Shown in pieces: positions 50,269 to 60,081 of a DNA stretch of 64,000 nt. Each line of letters starts with the position of its first letter. Position 1 is the stretch's first letter. Source of the DNA: CAWJAP01 sp963834365 (lineage in GTDB: Bacteria > Acidobacteriota > Vicinamibacteria > Vicinamibacterales > Vicinamibacteraceae). The notes beneath the pieces are model-generated. The model made no database searches. It saw only the letters and a list, made by a program, of their open reading frames with translations, and had not been told where the DNA came from. The stretch lies in the NCBI GenBank assembly GCA_963834365.1, contig CAWIBS010000044.1:38664-102663 (forward strand), given 5' to 3'. Both the position numbers and the translations under genes were made by a program.

Positions 50269-50284
50269 AGCAAGTGACATGCCA
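50269..50284 (-). promoter_or_regulatory. Candidate sigma-54 promoter of the beta-helix gene
   Basis: On the minus strand TGGCATGTCACTTGCT matches the -24/-12 consensus TGGCAC-N5-TTGCW at all positions but one, with GG-N10-GC spacing. The predicted start is near 50257, giving a leader of about 83 nt before ATG 50175. It is the best single match in the window. Confidence 0.75.
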
Positions 50285-50693
50285 TGAGGGCATCCACGAT
50301 TATGGCCGCGATGACGGACGCGGACCGTCGCGGTCTTACACGGTGCCTCGCGGGTCTGGCAGCCGGGCACAGCGCTCACCAGCACACCGTAACCAATATT
50401 GTCGCTGACATGACAAACCTGTCGTTGGCTGATCCTCGGCGCCGACGCCGACCTCGGGGAACAATTCCGGCTGACCACGGAGTAAGCGCCGCAGTTCCGG
50501 CGCGAGGTACGCCATATATATTAGCTCATCTGTATGAGGCGTGGTCTTCCACGATGGTCCCCCAGACTACCACCAACGGGCCAAGGGGAACGTAACCGAA
50601 ACCTCGACCAAAAGGCCATCCGTCGACACAAAGGTCGACGGCTCCACGGCGACGAGCCCGCCGGCCGCGATGACGCGATGAGATGGGTCGAGG
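50285..50693. other. Intergenic stretch upstream of the beta-helix gene
   Basis: About 400 bp between the aminotransferase end and the sigma-54 element, where enhancer sites for an activator would be expected. It has an A+T-rich spot (CATATATATTAG near 50512). Small open frames here show no family motif. I see no RNA gene. Confidence 0.5.
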
Positions 50694-51935
50694 TCACGGC
50701 GGTCCGGTTCTCCGAGTCGGCTCTCGCCTCAGGCCGTGGAGCACCTCACTGATCGTCGCAATGTCGGCCGGCGAGACGTACGCGTGCGTCGGCAGCGTGA
50801 TCAGACGGCTGGCAACGGCCCGGCCATTCGCACAGGACTCCCGCGCCGCGGTCATGTACGAGGACAGCTCCGGGACGTCCACAATGGCATTGGGGTACGA
50901 GCCCGTGGCACCGATTCCGCGAGCCGTGAGGGCGCGGATGGCCTCGTCCCTCAGCGCCGCCGTGTCCGCAAGCAGCGGATAGCGCAGGTAAACGGGCTTG
51001 GTCTCGGCGTGCGATCGAACCGGCGTGAAGCCCGCTGTTCCCGCCAGCGCACCTTCGAGGGTCGACGCCAGTGCCCGTCGCGCCTCGTTCACGCGATCCA
51101 GACGTTCGAGCATCACGAGGGCCATGGCTGCGAGGGCTGCGGGGTAGCGTTCGACCGCAATCTCGGTGGGGTAGCGCGTCGTGCCCAGCTCCAGCTGCGG
51201 GATGCCATTGGGAATCCAGTAGAGCCACGGACGCAGCAGCATCCCATAGACGACCATCTTGACGACGTCCTGGCCGACCGCCGCGCCAGTCCGCTCCGGG
51301 AGGCGTGCGGTCTCCGCCGTGAGCGCGGCGGCGACGTCTGCAGCCGCGGTCACGATCAGGCCCCCGTCGATCGTCGTGATGTTCTTGCCTTTGTCGAGCG
51401 AGTAGAGGCCCGCATCGCCCCACGATCCGCTGGGACGTCCGGCGGTCGATGCACCCAGCGCCTGCGCCGCATCGTCGACGAGCCGCACGCCGTGCGCGCG
51501 CGCCAGGGCCGAGAGGTAGGGCAGATCGCTCGGCAGACCGAACAAGCTGGTTGGCACGATCGCCAGCACATCGTCGAAGGGCGTGCGGTCGAGCGCCGCG
51601 CGATCGAAATCGAGCGTGGCGGGATCGATGTCGACCGCGAGCGGGGAAAGGCCCGCTATCACGACGGAGGCAGGAACCGTGTAGCAGGTGTAGCTGGGAA
51701 TCACGACCCGGCGGCGGTGCGGGGGAGAGAGCCGCGCGAGCGCTCGCAAGATCAGCACCAGCCCGGCACGCCCCGTCGAGACGGGGAAGCAGCTGCGCAC
51801 GCTCTGGCGCACGCATATCGCGCGCGAGAGCTCATCGACCGCCGTCGTCCGCCTGGCGAGGCCCACGGCCCACGCGCCGAACGTGCGGGCGTCCAGCGGT
51901 GTCCCCGCTGGGGCGACGTAGCGCAGTGGGCTCAC
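50694..51935 (-). CDS. DegT/DnrJ/EryC1/StrS-family aminotransferase
   Basis: A 413-residue PLP enzyme of the sugar aminotransferase family. Blocks: CFPVSTGRAGLVLILRALAR, VVIPSYTCYTVPASVVIAGL, AVDIDPATLDFD, DVLAIVPTSLFGLPSDLPYL, VRLVDDAAQALGAS and LYSLDKGKNITTIDGGLIV, whose Lys is the expected PLP-binding residue. It would aminate a keto-sugar nucleotide for the EPS. GTG 51935 overlaps the FemAB stop by GTGA and is preferred over the much longer open frame. It is the last gene of the minus-strand operon. The frame is intact. Confidence 0.9.
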   Translation of the reverse strand: MSPLRYVAPAGTPLDARTFGAWAVGLARRTTAVDELSRAICVRQSVRSCFPVSTGRAGLVLILRALARLSPPHRRRVVIPSYTCYTVPASVVIAGLSPLAVDIDPATLDFDRAALDRTPFDDVLAIVPTSLFGLPSDLPYLSALARAHGVRLVDDAAQALGASTAGRPSGSWGDAGLYSLDKGKNITTIDGGLIVTAAADVAAALTAETARLPERTGAAVGQDVVKMVVYGMLLRPWLYWIPNGIPQLELGTTRYPTEIAVERYPAALAAMALVMLERLDRVNEARRALASTLEGALAGTAGFTPVRSHAETKPVYLRYPLLADTAALRDEAIRALTARGIGATGSYPNAIVDVPELSSYMTAARESCANGRAVASRLITLPTHAYVSPADIATISEVLHGLRREPTRRTGPP

Positions 51936-52960
51936 GGGATACCCCGAGCGATGAGCGGACCCAGGGCGCGCGTGACGCCGAGCGGGAGCTTGCGCCAGAT
52001 CGCGATGGCTTGGCGAAAACGCGGGTTCGCGACGTTCAAGCCCGGCAGCGGCCGGTCCCCGTTTCCGCAGTAATACCAGTGCAGCGGGAGGGGATATGCG
52101 TTCCATTTCTTCTTGAAGGTCTCGGCCCCGGAGTCAGCCGTGGACCGGCCCAGATGGAACTTCCGGAGGCCAGCGGCGCTGGCGCGCTGCAGGATTTCCC
52201 AATAGAGCACGTAGCCCACGCCCTGGCGGCGGAACGGCTCGCGCACCCCGAGCCAGAGGCCCTCTCCGGTCTGCCGGAACACCCCATGCATCTCGGCGGC
52301 CGCCACTTCACCGCCGAGATAAACGGCGGTGATGAACAGGCGGTCGCCGAAGACGTCGAACAGGGTTTCGAAGTAGCGCTTGGAGTAAAAGGGTGTCCCG
52401 AGGTCGCGCCAGGTCTCCGACAACACGCGATAGAAGTCGTCGAGCAGCTCGCGTCCGCCCCGGCGTGTTTCGAAGCCCGACTTGATCGCCTTCCGGACCT
52501 GCTGGCGATGGCTCGACTGGAATGCCTTCCACATGTCGTCGGCATCGGCGGGCACGTCGACGGTGAGGCTGACCTTGTGCGAGGTGGAAGGGTAGGAGCC
52601 GGCCAACGGCCGCATGCTTCGGACTTCGAGGTACTTCAGGCCCTCGCGCACCGCCAGCTTCTCTCCTTCTTCGAGCAGCGCGACCTCGACCTCGGAACTT
52701 TCAGTCGCCGGTCCGCCATAATTGACGAAGGGCATCGAGCACCCGAGACGACCGAACAGGAGCGACCGGACCTCGACCACGGGGAAGACGCCTGTCAGGC
52801 GGTCGCCCTCCATCGCGGTGAGCATCCGAGTGCGATGCCCGAACACCCTTCGGTTGACGTCTGCCCATCCCCACAAGTGATAGAGCGACCCGAGAGGGCA
52901 GGCCGAGACGTAATCGTCCCACGCCGCACGCACGCGTTCGTCACACTCGACGATGGTCAT
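51932..52960 (-). CDS. FemAB-like protein, PEP-CTERM/exosortase-associated
   Basis: A 342-residue protein starting MTIVECDERVRAAWDDYVSA. The two GNAT-like folds of the FemAB family are seen as LYHLWGWADVNRRVFGHRTR, GVFPVVEVRSLLFGRLGCSM, MPFVNYGGPATESSE and SHRQQVRKAIKSGFETRRGG. Further blocks are LFITAVYLGGEVAAAEMHGV, GVGYVLYWEILQRASAAGLR and FKKKWNAYPLPLHWYY. These match the FemAB family members tied to PEP-CTERM/exosortase loci (TIGR03019 type), which probably transfer an aminoacyl or acyl group. The ATG overlaps the deacetylase stop as ATGA. The frame is intact. Confidence 0.9.
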   Translation of the reverse strand: MTIVECDERVRAAWDDYVSACPLGSLYHLWGWADVNRRVFGHRTRMLTAMEGDRLTGVFPVVEVRSLLFGRLGCSMPFVNYGGPATESSEVEVALLEEGEKLAVREGLKYLEVRSMRPLAGSYPSTSHKVSLTVDVPADADDMWKAFQSSHRQQVRKAIKSGFETRRGGRELLDDFYRVLSETWRDLGTPFYSKRYFETLFDVFGDRLFITAVYLGGEVAAAEMHGVFRQTGEGLWLGVREPFRRQGVGYVLYWEILQRASAAGLRKFHLGRSTADSGAETFKKKWNAYPLPLHWYYCGNGDRPLPGLNVANPRFRQAIAIWRKLPLGVTRALGPLIARGIP

Positions 52961-53856
52961 GACAGTGTGGGGCGCTGCGCCGCGTCGGACGCCGGCGAGA
53001 GGCTCGCGCTCGCGCGCGAGCCAGTGTCGACACCCTGCGCCACCGGCAGCACCGTGGCGGCCACGGTGTCCCACCGGAAATCCCGTAACAGCCGGCGGAG
53101 TCGCCGTTCCGTGTCCGACAGGTGTGTGTAATGCCGGATGCGACTCGTGAGCGGAGCGGACATGCGCGGTTGATCGGCGTCGAGCTCCCAGGGATGGAGG
53201 TAGAACATGGCTGGCTGCCGCTCGGTCCGATTGAAGCGCTCGATGGCCCGGCGCGTGACGTCGTACGGCAGCAGGCGGAAGTAGCCGCCCCCGATGGGCA
53301 CCGTGAGGAAGGCCCACCGTCCGGCGGCTCCGGGCAGCTCGAGGATCGTGCCGCCCGGGCGTCTGATGAGGTGAGGCGCCCGCGGCGCGGCCGGGATCCC
53401 GTACACGTCGTGGCGGATTGGGAAGATGCTCGCGTCGTACGCGTACCCCTCGGCGATCAGCTCATCGAGCGCCCAGAGCGATTCGCTCACGATGGAGTAG
53501 GTCGGCGCGCGGAAGCCGCGAACCTGGACGCCCGACGCGGACTCGATCGCATCCCGCGCCTGCCGCAAGTCGTCGCGGAACTCCGCCGGGGTGAGCCTGT
53601 AGACCAGCCGATGCCAGTAACTGTGTGAGGCGAGCTCGTGCCCGGCGGCCGCAATCCGAGCGACCAGCGTGGGATGTCGATGCGCCACCCAGCCGAGCAC
53701 GAAGAACGTCGCCTTCACGTCGTGCTCGGCGAACAAATCGATCAGGCGATCCGTGTTGGCCACGACACGGCTCTCGAAGCTCGCCCACTGATCGGACGTG
53801 ATTCGCCCCGCGAACGCATTGACGTGGAAGTAGTCTTCGACGTCGACCGACAGCAT
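52957..53856 (-). CDS. Polysaccharide deacetylase with DUF3473, exosortase-associated
   Basis: A 299-residue enzyme. MLSVDVEDYFHVNAFAGRIT opens the family-typical VDVEDYF motif (catalytic Asp pair), then VKATFFVLGWVAHRHPTLVA, GHELASHSYWHRLVYRLTPA (H-x-x-x-H metal site), VRGFRAPTYSIVSESLWALD and YDASIFPIRHDVYGIPAAPR, and a C-terminal DUF3473-like part with FYLHPWELDADQPR. This subgroup (TIGR03006 type) accompanies exosortase A EPS loci. ATG 53856 is the only start that fits the family N-terminus, although the frame is open upstream. The frame is intact, and it ends in an ATGA overlap with the FemAB gene. Confidence 0.92.
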   Translation of the reverse strand: MLSVDVEDYFHVNAFAGRITSDQWASFESRVVANTDRLIDLFAEHDVKATFFVLGWVAHRHPTLVARIAAAGHELASHSYWHRLVYRLTPAEFRDDLRQARDAIESASGVQVRGFRAPTYSIVSESLWALDELIAEGYAYDASIFPIRHDVYGIPAAPRAPHLIRRPGGTILELPGAAGRWAFLTVPIGGGYFRLLPYDVTRRAIERFNRTERQPAMFYLHPWELDADQPRMSAPLTSRIRHYTHLSDTERRLRRLLRDFRWDTVAATVLPVAQGVDTGSRASASLSPASDAAQRPTLS

Positions 53857-53921
53857 GTGGAAAGGCTCCGCGCCCGCGGCCGGATTGACGGGGAGCGGGG
53901 CGAACGTCGTACACGGGATCG

Positions 53922-55338
53922 CTAGGAGCCACGCCGGACCACGACCGTCTTGATTGTCTCGAGCACGATGAAAAAGTCGAAGGCGACCGACAGATTCTTG
54001 ATGTAGTAGAGATCGTACTGCAGCTTCTGCATCGCATCCTCGATGGAGCTGCCGTAGCTGTGTCGCACCTGCGCCCAGCCGGTCAGACCCGGGCCGGATC
54101 GCGTGCCGCTGGCCGTAGAACGGGATGCGTTCGGTGAGCATGGCGACGAACTCGGGGCGCTCCGGGCGCGGACCGACGAAGCTCATCTCGCCTCGCAGCA
54201 CGTTCCAGAGCTGCGGCAGCTCGTCGAGCCGCGTCCGCCGCAGCACGCGGCCGACCGGCGTCACCCGCGGGTCGTTCTGCTGCGACCAGACGGCGCCGGT
54301 TCCGGCTTCGGCATCCTGCCGCATCGAGCGGAACTTCGTGCACCATGAACAAGCGGCCCTGTTGGCCGACGCGCGCCTGGCGATAGAGCGCTGGACCCGG
54401 GCGACGTGTAGCGGACGGCCAGGGCCGACGAGGCCCATGATCGGCCCGACGAGGACGAGGCCGACGCGCCGCGAGGATCACGTCGAGCGCGCGCTTGGCG
54501 CCGAGAGCGTCCGCGTCTTCGGAAGCCCTCGGAGAAGACCAGCCAGCTCGGGCGCAGGTTCTCGACGGCGATCTTGCCCGTGTACCGCTCGTAGACCGAG
54601 GCCAGGTGATCGAACCTCACGCCGTCGTTGAGCTTCATCTCGCAGCAAGTCGTCCATCGAGAACTTGCCGCGCGCGTCGGCGAGGCTCACGACGACGCGA
54701 TCGACACGATGCGTCCTTGACGATGCGCCGGGATGTCGCGCGATGGTGCCGATCACGCCGGGATTCAGGATCGGACATCCCGACCTTGCGCTTCGTCGGC
54801 GTCGATGAACCCCACGAGCTCGACGCCGAGGCTGTGCCGCCGATCGAACAGCTCGCGGGCGAGCTCGATGGCCGCGCTGCTCGTGCCGACGATCAGCAGG
54901 CGCTCGCGCCGGGCCGACGCCGGCGCGACAGCCACTCGAAGACAGCAGCCGCCAGGCCACGAGGAGCAGCAGCGATGAGCGAGGCGGCGACCAGCAAGAT
55001 GCCGCGGCCGATGATGAGCGCCGGCATCCAGTAGTAGAGCACCGCCAGGAGCAGCGAGGCCGCACCGAACGCCTGCAGCAGCGCCGACGATCAGCGATCG
55101 CGCCGGTCGTGAGCGGTCGCGCAGATCGTAGAGGTCGCAGTAGTGCAGCGCGATCTGCAGGACGAGCGCGATGAGGCTGGCCCGCCACAGCATGCGGCCA
55201 GCCGATGAGCCCAGGCTGGTCGACGCCGAGCCGGAGGCCGCAGGCCACCAGCACGCCCGCGACGATCAGCAAGTGGTCGATGACGACGAGCGCGACAGCC
55301 GCCAGGTCAGGCCGCTGATGAGAGCCCGCATGTGCCAC
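53922..55338 (-). CDS. Initiating undecaprenyl-phosphate sugar transferase (PEP-CTERM type), frameshifted
   Basis: The N-terminal membrane domain includes LLIVAGVLVACGLRLGVDQP and LLLVAWRLL, then a Rossmann-like segment RLLIVGTSSAAIELARELFD, and the bacterial sugar transferase domain KFRSMRQDAEAGTGAVWSQQ, RVLRRTRLDELPQLWNVLRG, EMSFVGPRPERPEFVAML. After one break near 54100 the protein ends GWAQVRHSYGSS, KLQYDLYYIKNLSVAFDFF and LETIKTVVVRRGS (TAG 53922). This C-terminal block is that of the TIGR03013-type transferases of PEP-CTERM loci. It loads the first sugar phosphate on undecaprenyl phosphate. At least eight breaks occur; the start GTG 55338 is approximate. Confidence 0.85.
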
Positions 55339-55350
55339 GTGGCGATCGCG

Positions 55351-56294
55351 CTAGCTCGGGCGCCGGCCCGGCGTGTAGTAGTCCGCCCCGTAGGCCGTGA
55401 TCGCGCCGGCTCGCGTCGGCGCCGTTGAGGACCACGCCGAGGATGCGCTCGCGCCCGAAGGCCTCGACGGCCTTCGACACCGCCGCGTGCGGCGTCTGCC
55501 CCGCGCGGATCACCAGGAGCGCGCCGTCGACCATCGCGCCGAGCGATGCTGGCGTCGGCGAGCAGGCCGACCGGGGCCGTGTCGATGATCACCCAGTCGA
55601 AGCGCGCGGCCGCCTCGCGCAGGATGTGGCGCATCCGCGCCGAGGTCAGGCCGCTCATCGGATCGGGATCGGGCCGTCCCGGCCGGCAGCAGCGTCAGCG
55701 TCGCGCGTGATCTGAGGGCCGACAGCTTCGCGTCGCTCGCCTGCTTCAGGCCCTCGTTGAGGCCGGCGACGTTCGGCACGCGGAAGATCTGTGCAGCGAC
55801 GGCCGCCGGAGGTCGGCGTCGATGAGCAGCACCTCGCGCCGGTACGACTCGCTCAGCGTGAGCGCCAGGTTGGCGGACGTCAGCGACTTGCCGTCGCCGG
55901 GCTCGGCGCTGGTCACCATGATCACCTTGGTGCCCGACACGAGCTGCGCGTGATGCAGCGTCGCCGCCAGGCGGCGGAACTGCTCCGCGCAGCAGCGGCG
56001 GGGCGCCTTGCCGACCACGAGGCGCTCCTCGATCGCCGGGTCGAAGCCGCGAGAAGACGGCCATGCGCGGCCGGCCGGCGTCGGGCACGCCGCGGTGCGA
56101 CCGAGGCGGCGCCGGGCCGATCGGTCGCCGTGGAGTCGCCGCACGTCGATCGGCCGGGCGCGGCCCTGCTCCTCCGTGAACGACCAGGGCGACGCGAAGT
56201 CGACGTCGTCCTCGCTGCCGGCTGCACGATGGTCGGCACGTCCGATCCTGCTTGGCCGCGGTCAGGCCGGAAGGGCTTCGTCAATGCGTCCCAT
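55351..56294 (-). CDS. EPS tyrosine autokinase (BY-kinase), frameshifted
   Basis: MGRIDEAL (ATG 56294) is the usual opening of these kinases. Then KVIMVTSAEPGDGKSLTSAN (Walker A), LLIDADLRRPSLH (Walker A'), FRVPNVAGLNEGLKQASDAK, RFDWVIIDTAPVGLLADASI (Walker B), MVDGALLVIRAGQTPHAAVS, RILGVVLNGADA, and the C-terminal ITAYGADYYTPGRRPS with three tyrosines for autophosphorylation. It controls chain length and export with the Wzz-like protein encoded just upstream; the phosphatase at 21810-22478 may reverse the modification. At least five breaks occur. Confidence 0.87.
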
Positions 56295-56324
56295 GGCTGC
56301 CTCTCCAGTCGGCTCACGGCCTGA

Positions 56325-57957
56325 TTACAGCACGTAGCGCCACAGCTGCAGAGCGCATGCCGAGACCGGCACAGCGCGGCGATCCACTGCCGACGGCCGA
56401 CGGCGGCGCCAGCAGCCGGCGCCGGCGCGCTGTCGCGCAGGTCGGCCGTCGTGTGCAGGCGGCACGACGGCGAGGACCGGCAGCGACAGCGCCGCGACCA
56501 CGTCGGTCTCGTTGCGGAAGGTCGTGTCGACGAACTCCAGGAGCGCCGGCGAGCGGCAGGCCCGAGCAGCAAGCCGAAGCAGGACGCCGCCGCGATTGAT
56601 CGAACAGCCGCTGCGGGCTTTCGGCCGGGTCGGGAGCACTCGCCGGATCGAGGACGTGGAACTGCTCGCCAATCTGGAATGTTCGAGATTGGCGGCCACT
56701 TTCGAGCTCTCGCTCTTGGTGCAGCAGGCCTTGTAGTTCTCCTGCAGCGTGTCGTAGTCGCGGCTGAGCGAGATGAATTCGGACTCGAGGCCGGGCACCG
56801 ACTCGATGCGGCCCTGATAGTCGCCGACCTGCTCGCGCAGACGCTGCTCCTCGCGCTTCCTTGAAGGCGATGTGCGGCTCAGGCCGTCGAGCTCCGCGCG
56901 CAGGCTGCTGACCCGCTCGCGGCGCTGGCACTTCCTCCGGCGACGCTGGCGGGGCGCCGGCGCCGCCCTCCGGCGCGCGCGGTGCCGGCCGCCACATTCT
57001 GCTCGAGCTCGGCGATGCGGCGCTTGGTTGTTGCGGATGTCCGGATGCTCGGCGCGTCAGCCGCTGCTCGAGCTGCGCCAGCTGCTGGCGGGCGGTCTCG
57101 AGCTGCTGGCGCGGGGTCGCCGGCGGCAAGTGCCGCCTCGCTCTGGCCGCTGGGCGCCGGCGGCGGCGGCGCGTCGGCGAGACGCCGCAGGTCGGCTCTG
57201 CGCGTCGTTGTAGAGGCGCTCGGTCAATCATCTTTCGGCCGCTGATCGGCTTCGAGCGAGGACGACCAGAGCTCTGGAGCTGCAGTCTGCGTGCTCTGGA
57301 TGGCCTGCATGTTCGACTGCACTTGCGACGGCAGGCGGCCGGAGTGCTGCTGCTGAACTCCTCGAGCTTCTTCTCCTGCTCCTCGAGCCGGCTTCGCGCG
57401 TCGACCAGCTGCGACTCGAGGAACTCGTTGGTCGATTCGGCCTGCTGACCGCGCATGCGGGAGTTCTCGGCGATGAACCAGCCGGCGAGGCGCTCGGTGA
57501 CGCGCTGCGCCGTCTCGGCGTCGTCGTAGGTGAACGCAGGCGGAACGAGTCGGGCTCGCCCCAGCCGCGCGGCGGTCCGGACCGGCGGGGCGATTTGCAC
57601 CCCGATGGCCGCTGCAGCCGGCCGAGGAGGTCGTCGATCGGCATCCGTCTGACGTTCTTCGGGATAGAGATTCAGCTCGACGATCGAGCTCGTCGAGCCG
57701 GGTGCGGCTCATGATCTGCTGCGTGATCGATCTTCAGCCGTTCGTCGATCGTCCGTCGTCACCGTGGGCGAACGTATTCTCCGGCACGCGCTGCGGGACG
57801 ATCTGGATCAGCGTCTCCGAGACGTAGCGGTTGGGCAGGACGCGCGACACGAGCAGCGCCAGGAAGGCGCCGACGAAGGCGGGACGATCAGATACCAGCG
57901 CCGGCGCAGGAGAATCGGCAGGATGTCGCCGAGAGAGAACTGTTTGCCAGGTAGCAT
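56325..57957 (-). CDS. Chain-length determinant protein (Wzz/PEP-CTERM type), frameshifted
   Basis: MLPGKQFSLGDILPILLRRR, then WYLIVP and AFLALLVSRVLPNRYVSETL, is a Wzz-type N-terminal membrane segment with IQIVPQRVPENTF after it. The middle is a long coiled coil rich in Q, E, R and L (AQRVTERLAGWFIAENSRMR, QQAESTNEFLESQLVDARSR, LEEQEKKLEEF, MPGLESEFISLSRDYDTLQE). The C-terminal membrane segment is only partly visible (LEFVDTTFRNETDVVAALSL, ALQLWRYVL). Together with the autokinase it forms the polysaccharide co-polymerase. Breaks are very frequent (at least nine), and the stop at 56325 is the most likely of two. Confidence 0.8.
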
Positions 57958-57971
57958 GACGAGACCTCTTG

Positions 57972-59391
57972 TCAGGGCTGGACGGTGCGAGACGACCCCG
58001 GTACGCGGGCCGACGTACCGGCCCATAAGCGACAACCAGACGGTGACCCCGACGCGCACGGAGTTCCGGCGCGACTGGGGCGTGAACCCCGCGGGCAGGT
58101 CGCTGACGTCGTCGAAGTCGTAGTCGAACAGCGTGTACGTCGCGGTGAGCGCGACCATGCGAGTGATGGCGAATTGTGCTGCACGCCGGCCGAGTGCTGC
58201 GGTACGCGCGTGCTGCCTGTGCTCTGCCGCACCGCTCCTGTCCGGCCTGCATTCATCAGGACCTCGAGCCTGTCGCCGATGAGCCCACGGGCACCGAGGT
58301 ACACCGCGTCGGTAAGGAACGTTTCCGGGTCAATTCCGGGTCACGGTGACGGCCCGGCGGTAGTCGCCCGAGAGGTTCCAGCTGGCTCAAGTCGAAGGCG
58401 AAGCGCCCAGTCCCGATGGCGTCCAGTAGTCGACGGGTCGTGCCGGAGCCGACGCCCAGGGTCGAGCGGACGTAGTGCGCCCCGGCGCCGCCCGAGAAAC
58501 GGAAGGTGCGCGTGCGGGACACTCGGCGCTCCCACGTCACGCCGGCGTCCATCATGTGATCGGTGACCGGCCTGACGCCGTCGAGGTCGGTGGGACGTGC
58601 GTAATAGAGCGTATACCCCCGACAAGGCCCCAGGTGCGATTCAGATTGCGGATCGTTGAGACGGTCGCCCGATGCGCGGTCATGTCGCTACCGACGTTGG
58701 CTTCTGGAAGGGCGACGTCCTGGTATTGGCGGGCTTCGAACTCGTAGCGAGATAAGTCGATGTGCGCTGTCCGGCCTCGAAGTCATACGCGAGCCGCGTG
58801 TTCTGGCCCAGGACGAGAGCTCGAACACACCAGTGGCCGGTCGTTCTGCGGGAGGTTGTCGACATCGACGACTGGCTCGATCACGTCGTCGGACCCAGCG
58901 AGAACAGCGGATCGTAGGAAATCTGCTGTCCGAACCGGGAACTGTCCCTTCGGCGCACGCGCGTATGGCCCGTCACGTTCAGGCTGCCCCCTGCGTCATC
59001 CCGACGCCCGCGCTGCCATAGTCGACCAGGTAGGCGTTGCCGTCGATCACGAAGGACCGTACTGGACGGCCGCGGTGGTACCGCAGCCGGAGCGCTCCCT
59101 GCGCTATGGTTCCACTCACGGTGCCCTGGTCGGGAGGGGCGACGAATCCTGGCGCGGCTTCGACGAGATTATCGTCATATATGCCGAACACCGAGCCGGT
59201 CAGCGTCAGCTCCTGCGCGTGCGATCGGGATCCTGCGGCGGCCCACCGCCGAAGAGGCCGCGAAACGGACGTTGGCGTGGCTCCACGGGCGGCTGCGCCG
59301 CAGCCTGCCCGGCGCCCGCGAGCACGAGCAAAGCGGTCGCGAGCACGCGCCCGAGGAGGCGGGACGTTGCGAGGGAAGGGGCCGAGCTCAT
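57972..59391 (-). CDS. Outer-membrane beta-barrel protein of the EPS export system, frameshifted
   Basis: SSAPSLATSRLLGRVLATAL, then LVLAGAGQAAAQ, is a signal peptide (ATG 59391, overlapping the Wza stop). The remainder is alternating polar and aromatic strands: LTGSVFGIYDDNLVEAAPGF, ALRLRYHRGRPVRSFVIDGN, LGQNTRLAYDFEAGQRTSTY, DAGVTWERRVSRTRTFRFSG, ALTATYTLFDYDFDDVSDLP and NSVRVGVTVWLSL. Length, composition and position between Wza and the chain-length protein fit the uncharacterised TIGR03016-type barrels of PEP-CTERM loci. It may form part of the outer-membrane exit. At least six breaks occur. Confidence 0.72.
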
Positions 59392-60050
59392 GGGACCACC
59401 ACCATGTCTCCCGGCTTCAGCAGGATGTTCTGCTCCAGATTCTTGCCTTGCGAAACGTCGTTGTAGTTGAAGCGCAGAGCTGTCGGTCTTCCCGACCTCC
59501 GTCCGGATGATCATCACCCGCTTGCCGTTGGCGTACTCCGTCAAACCGCCCGCGAGGGAAATCAGGTGCAGCACCGTCATCTGCCCGGAGAGCGGGTACG
59601 GGCCCGGACGCGTCACCTCCCGGTGATGAAGACATTCCGGCTGTTGATCTGCCGGACGACGACGGAGACGTTCGGATCGGCGATGAACTTGGCGGCTGCC
59701 TTTTGAATCTGTTCGCGGAGCTGGTCCGGTCTGAGTCCGGCCGCCTTGACGTCGCGCAGCAGCGGCAACGTGATGTTCCCATCGGGGCGCACGGTCACGT
59801 CTCCCGACATGTCCGCATCGCGCCAGAACACGACGCCCAGCACATCGTCCGGCCCGATCACGTAGTCGCTCGGGAGCGGAAGGCCGGTGGCGGCCCCGAT
59901 TGGCTGGCCGGGGGGACGCGGCGCGCTGGGGGCGGCGGCTGGGTCGCGCTGAGCGGGTTGCGCGGCGCCGGCTGCCCGAGCGCCGTGCACGGCAGACCCA
60001 GCAGTAAACCGAGGACGGCAAGAAGGCACGTGCGAGTCAGAGCGGCCATG
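59388..60050 (-). CDS. wza: Polysaccharide export protein (Wza type), frameshifted
   Basis: The signal peptide ALTRTCLLAVLGLLLGLPCT, ALG, starts at ATG 60050; it has no lipobox cysteine at the expected place. A proline-rich linker follows, then the poly-export and SLBB domains: LPSDYVIGPDDVLGVVFWRD, VTVRPDGNITLPLLRDVKAA, FIADPNVSVVVRQINSRNVF, and in further frames VTRPGPYPLSGQMTVLHLIS, LAGGLTEYANGKRVMIIR and LEQNILLKPGDMVVVP. It is the outer-membrane exit channel of the polysaccharide. The stop overlaps the barrel-protein start as ATGA. Breaks lie near 59930, 59620 and 59480. Confidence 0.88.
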
Positions 60051-60081
60051 TCATCCTTTCCTGTATAGTCGTACGTCCAAC

